DNA from: an uncultured Lachnospiraceae bacterium
Lineage (GTDB): Bacteria; Bacillota; Clostridia; Lachnospirales; Lachnospiraceae
Length of the DNA: 64,000 nucleotides
Assembly: GCA_947630925.1 (NCBI GenBank)
Contig: CANRJM010000006.1
Coordinates: 62,001-126,000 of the forward strand
Direction: 5' to 3'
In this document: piece after piece, positions 61,059 to 64,000 of the stretch
Numbering within the stretch: the stretch's first letter is position 1
Layout of the letters: the number at the start of each line of letters is the position of its first letter
Position numbers and translations under genes: made by a program
Notes under the pieces: generated by a model
Databases searched by the model: none
Seen by the model: the letters and a program-made list of their open reading frames with translations, nothing else
What the model was told of the DNA's origin: nothing

Positions 61059-63698
61059 ATGGCAAAAGAATTAGAGAAAAATTATAACCCTGGCGACATA
61101 GAGAAGAGGACCTATGAAAAATGGCAGGAGAAAAAATATTTTCACGCAGAGGTAAATCGGGATAAGAAACCGTTTACCATTGTGATGCCCCCGCCAAATA
61201 TCACGGGGCAGCTCCATATGGGACACGCACTGGACAATACGCTGCAGGATATCCTCATTCGATTCAAGAGAATGCAGGGTTACGAGGCATTGTGGGTGCC
61301 CGGAACGGATCACGCCTCTATTGCCACGGAGGCAAAAGTGGTGGAGAAGTTAAAGGAGCAGGGGATATCCAAAGATGATATCGGCAGGGAAAAGTTCCTG
61401 GAGTATGTGTGGGACTGGAAGAAACAGTACGGTGGCCGAATCGTAGATCAGTTAAAGAAGATTGGTTCCTCCTGTGACTGGGACAGAGAGCGTTTTACCA
61501 TGGACGAGGGCTGTTCCCGGGCTGTGAAGGAAGTTTTTGTCAAACTCTACAACAAGGAACTCATTTATCGGGGCGAGCGGATTATCAACTGGTGTCCCAA
61601 GTGCCTTACCTCCATCTCCGATGCGGAAGTGGAGTATGAAGACCAGGCGGGACATTTTTGGCATCTGCGCTATAAGACCACGGATGGAACCGGATATATT
61701 GATTTAGCGACTACCCGTCCGGAGACTCTTTTGGGCGATACTGCAGTGGCGGTAAATCCCAAGGATGAGCGATACAGGGACATGGTTGGGAAGACGTTGG
61801 ACCTGCCTCTGGTACACCGTCAGATTCCTATTGTGACGGATGACTATGTAGATATGGAATTTGGTACTGGCGTAGTTAAGATTACGCCGGCGCACGATCC
61901 AAACGACTTTGAAGTGGGACTTCGTCATCATTTGGAAGTGATTAATGTACTGACGGAGGATGCTAAAATCGTTGCAGATTATCCAAAATACGCAGGCATG
62001 GACCGTTATGAAGCGCGTAAGGCTATTGTGTCAGACTTAGAAGCAGAAGGTGCGCTTATTAAAACGGAAGCGCATGAACACAATGTTGGTACCTGTTACC
62101 GTTGCGGCACTACTGTTGAGCCGCGCGTTTCCAAGCAGTGGTTTGTAAAGATGAAGGATTTGGCAAAGCCTGCGATTGAAGCAGTGAAGAAGGGCGACAC
62201 CAAATTTGTACCGCCTCACTTTGATAAGACCTATTATCATTGGCTGGAGGGGATTCGGGACTGGTGTATTTCCAGACAGCTTTGGTGGGGGCATCAGATA
62301 CCAGCGTTTTATTGTGATACCTGTGGGGAAATGATTGTAACAAAGGAAGATGCGGCGGTTTGTCCGAAATGCGGTAAGCCGATGCGCCAGGATCCGGATA
62401 CGCTTGATACCTGGTTTTCGTCTGCATTATGGCCGTTTTCAACATTAGGCTGGCCGGATAAAACGGAGGAAATGGACTATTTCTATCCAACCAGTACACT
62501 GGTTACCGGGTATGATATCATCTTCTTCTGGGTAATCCGCATGATGTTTTCTGGATTGGAACATACGGGAGAGGTTCCTTTTAAGACTGTGTTGATTCAC
62601 GGCCTGGTACGTGATTCTCAGGGGAGAAAGATGAGTAAATCCCTTGGGAATGGGATAGATCCGTTAGAAGTGATTGAAAAATACGGCGCAGATGCGCTCC
62701 GCTTTACGCTCGTTACCGGAAATGCTCCGGGGAATGATATGCGTTTTTACTGGGAACGTGTAGAAGCAAGCCGTAATTTTGCAAATAAAGTGTGGAATGC
62801 GTCCCGTTTTATTATGATGCATCTGGGAGACGCTGCGATTATAGAGCCGGAAAAAGAGGATTTGGAAATAATCGATCAGTGGATTTTATCCGATGTGAAC
62901 ACGCTTGTCAAAGAAGTAACGGAAAATATGGATAAATATGAGCTTGGCATTGCTGTTCAGAAGATTTATGATTTTATCTGGACAGAGTTCTGCGACTGGT
63001 ATATTGAACTGGTAAAACCAAGGCTGTTTAAGAAAGAGGAACATCCAAAGTCAGCCAATGCTGCTTTTTGGACGTTAAGAACCGTATTGATTGATTCTTT
63101 AAAGTTATTGCATCCGTATATGCCTTTTATTACGGAAGAGATTTTTTGTACCTTGCAGTCAGAGGAAGATTCCCTGATGATTTCAAGCTGGCCGGTATAC
63201 AAGGCGGAATGGCACAATGAAGCAGCCGGTCAGAAGACAGAACTGATGAAGAATCTAATCCGCGGCATCCGAAATATCCGCACAGAGATGAATGTAATGC
63301 CTTCCCGCAAAGCAAAGGTATATATTGTTGCGGATGATGAGGAGACGTATGAATCACTTAAAAATTTAGTTCCTTCATATGAGCATATGATTTTTGCATC
63401 CGAGGTTTGCATACAGATGGATAAGGCAGGAGTGGAGGAGAATGCCGTATCTGTTGTTATTGACAAGGCTTCCGTTTATATGCCGTTGGCCGATTTGATT
63501 GATTTTGATAAGGAAAAAGAACGTCTGACAAAGGAAAAGAAACGTTTGGAGGGCGAGCTGAAGCGTGTCAACGGAATGCTTAGCAATGAGAAATTTATGA
63601 GTAAAGCTCCGGAAAAAAAGATTGCGGAGGAAAAAGAAAAGCTGGCGAAATACGAAAGCATGATGGCAAAAGTTATGGAAGAATTGGCGGCGCTGTAA
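61059..63698 (+). CDS. valS: Valine-tRNA ligase
   Basis: An 879-residue class I synthetase. Signature motifs: PPPNITGQLHMGHAL (HIGH box as HMGH), the CP1 editing domain (~190-330), a zinc site with C-x2-C pairs (CDTCGEM and CPKCGKP), the KMSKSLGN loop (KMSKS at ~527), and a C-terminal coiled coil (EKKRLEGELKRVNGML). The first ~700 bases use more CCC, CTC and GAC codons than the rest, so it may be a recombinant gene. Regulated by the T-box. Confidence 0.96.
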   Translation: MAKELEKNYNPGDIEKRTYEKWQEKKYFHAEVNRDKKPFTIVMPPPNITGQLHMGHALDNTLQDILIRFKRMQGYEALWVPGTDHASIATEAKVVEKLKEQGISKDDIGREKFLEYVWDWKKQYGGRIVDQLKKIGSSCDWDRERFTMDEGCSRAVKEVFVKLYNKELIYRGERIINWCPKCLTSISDAEVEYEDQAGHFWHLRYKTTDGTGYIDLATTRPETLLGDTAVAVNPKDERYRDMVGKTLDLPLVHRQIPIVTDDYVDMEFGTGVVKITPAHDPNDFEVGLRHHLEVINVLTEDAKIVADYPKYAGMDRYEARKAIVSDLEAEGALIKTEAHEHNVGTCYRCGTTVEPRVSKQWFVKMKDLAKPAIEAVKKGDTKFVPPHFDKTYYHWLEGIRDWCISRQLWWGHQIPAFYCDTCGEMIVTKEDAAVCPKCGKPMRQDPDTLDTWFSSALWPFSTLGWPDKTEEMDYFYPTSTLVTGYDIIFFWVIRMMFSGLEHTGEVPFKTVLIHGLVRDSQGRKMSKSLGNGIDPLEVIEKYGADALRFTLVTGNAPGNDMRFYWERVEASRNFANKVWNASRFIMMHLGDAAIIEPEKEDLEIIDQWILSDVNTLVKEVTENMDKYELGIAVQKIYDFIWTEFCDWYIELVKPRLFKKEEHPKSANAAFWTLRTVLIDSLKLLHPYMPFITEEIFCTLQSEEDSLMISSWPVYKAEWHNEAAGQKTELMKNLIRGIRNIRTEMNVMPSRKAKVYIVADDEETYESLKNLVPSYEHMIFASEVCIQMDKAGVEENAVSVVIDKASVYMPLADLIDFDKEKERLTKEKKRLEGELKRVNGMLSNEKFMSKAPEKKIAEEKEKLAKYESMMAKVMEELAAL

Positions 63699-63712
63699 AG
63701 CACCGCCTTTTT
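63686..63712 (+). terminator. Terminator overlapping the valS stop
   Basis: GGCGG (63686-63690) with CCGCC (63703-63707), inner GC/GC pair, T5 follows; the TAA stop lies in the loop. Confidence 0.75.
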
Positions 63713-63728
63713 GAATGCCATTATCAAT

Positions 63729-64000
63729 TTATAATAAACATGCTACAAGATTACTGTTTTCCGGTAGATATATTTCCGGAATTTTTTGATTTTCAGAACC
63801 AAAGTTATGCTTTGCAAAAATACTGCAGATAGAATCATATGTGTCCTGTGTGAATTTTAAAGACAAGGTAGTGGCAATCTGGCTAAATAATGCCGGAGGT
63901 ATGGTATATCCCCATTCATCAGAATCTTCTGCATTGAACAGTTTTGGAGACAGTTGTGTCGTAACGCCGGTATCTTTGTTATCAATAAAAAGTTCAATAT
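63729..64000 (-). CDS. C-terminal end of an unknown protein (partial)
   Basis: A minus-strand frame is open from the right edge to a TAA at 63729-63731, giving the last 89 residues of a gene whose start is beyond the window. The sequence (IELFIDNKDTGVTTQLSPKL ... IYLPENSNLVACLL) has no recognised motif. Open length, normal codon use and convergent layout with valS support it as real coding sequence. Confidence 0.65.
   Translation of the reverse strand, partial: IELFIDNKDTGVTTQLSPKLFNAEDSDEWGYTIPPALFSQIATTLSLKFTQDTYDSICSIFAKHNFGSENQKIPEIYLPENSNLVACLL

Noticed and set aside
60657-61065. Minus-strand frames over the valS leader
   Set aside because: The stretch is explained by a T-box riboswitch on the plus strand.
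1-64000. Prophage, insertion sequence, integrase, CRISPR or rRNA
   Set aside because: No transposase, integrase, phage structural protein, repeat-spacer array or rRNA was seen on either strand.

Overview
The window looks like chromosomal DNA from an anaerobic, low-to-mid-GC Firmicute of class Clostridia, most likely family Lachnospiraceae. The evidence is sporulation genes (spoVT, yabP, yabQ, spoIIE), flagellar and chemotaxis genes, two T-box leaders on tRNA synthetase genes, strong GGAGG ribosome binding sites with TTG and GTG starts, and several large proteins of families I know mainly from Lachnospiraceae. No prophage, insertion sequence, CRISPR array or rRNA was seen. The family assignment is inference; no marker gene was searched.

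Left part (1-8450): the end of a GH13-type glycosidase, a secreted Ig-like protein on the minus strand, an OmpR-type two-component system, a 6S-like RNA with its own promoter and terminator, an HMGL-type aldolase, glutamate racemase, a small membrane protein, a class-C beta-lactamase-like serine hydrolase, and spoVT. From 8560 to 17104 runs the conserved Firmicute block hup-rqcP-yabP-yabQ-divIC-spoIIE-tilS-hpt-ftsH, with a Spo0A-type promoter signature before spoIIE.

Middle (17105-32570): a possible small RNA, a VanY/CwlK-type M15 peptidase, a self-contained tRNA-Trp unit on the minus strand, a 1211-residue secreted 5'-nucleotidase with Ig-like modules, nth, a VanW protein, and a run AIR synthase-like / Lrp / aminotransferase / trmL. 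Facing it is a two-gene minus-strand operon of a GrpE-like protein and a very large Hsp70-like ATPase.

Right part (32737-64000): a flagellar group (a 1028-residue protein with a FliK-like C-terminus, a cysteine-bearing flagellin, FliS), malQ, a chemotaxis receptor, T-box-thrS, pfkA, a minus-strand mutS2-response regulator-histidine kinase operon, a degenerate HtrA protein that has lost its catalytic triad, and a CobD/HisC-like aminotransferase. Then comes a four-gene operon (52227-59202) of unknown function: a beta-sandwich/alpha-solenoid giant, a degenerate Hsp70/actin-like protein, a TPR protein and a membrane-anchored coiled-coil protein. It is followed by infC-rpmI-rplT behind a leader with a terminator, T-box-valS, and the end of an unknown minus-strand gene.

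Most genes are housekeeping. The most promising undescribed systems are the two Hsp70-like clusters (28889-32566 and 52227-59202). The large flagellin-linked protein and the HtrA pseudoprotease come next.
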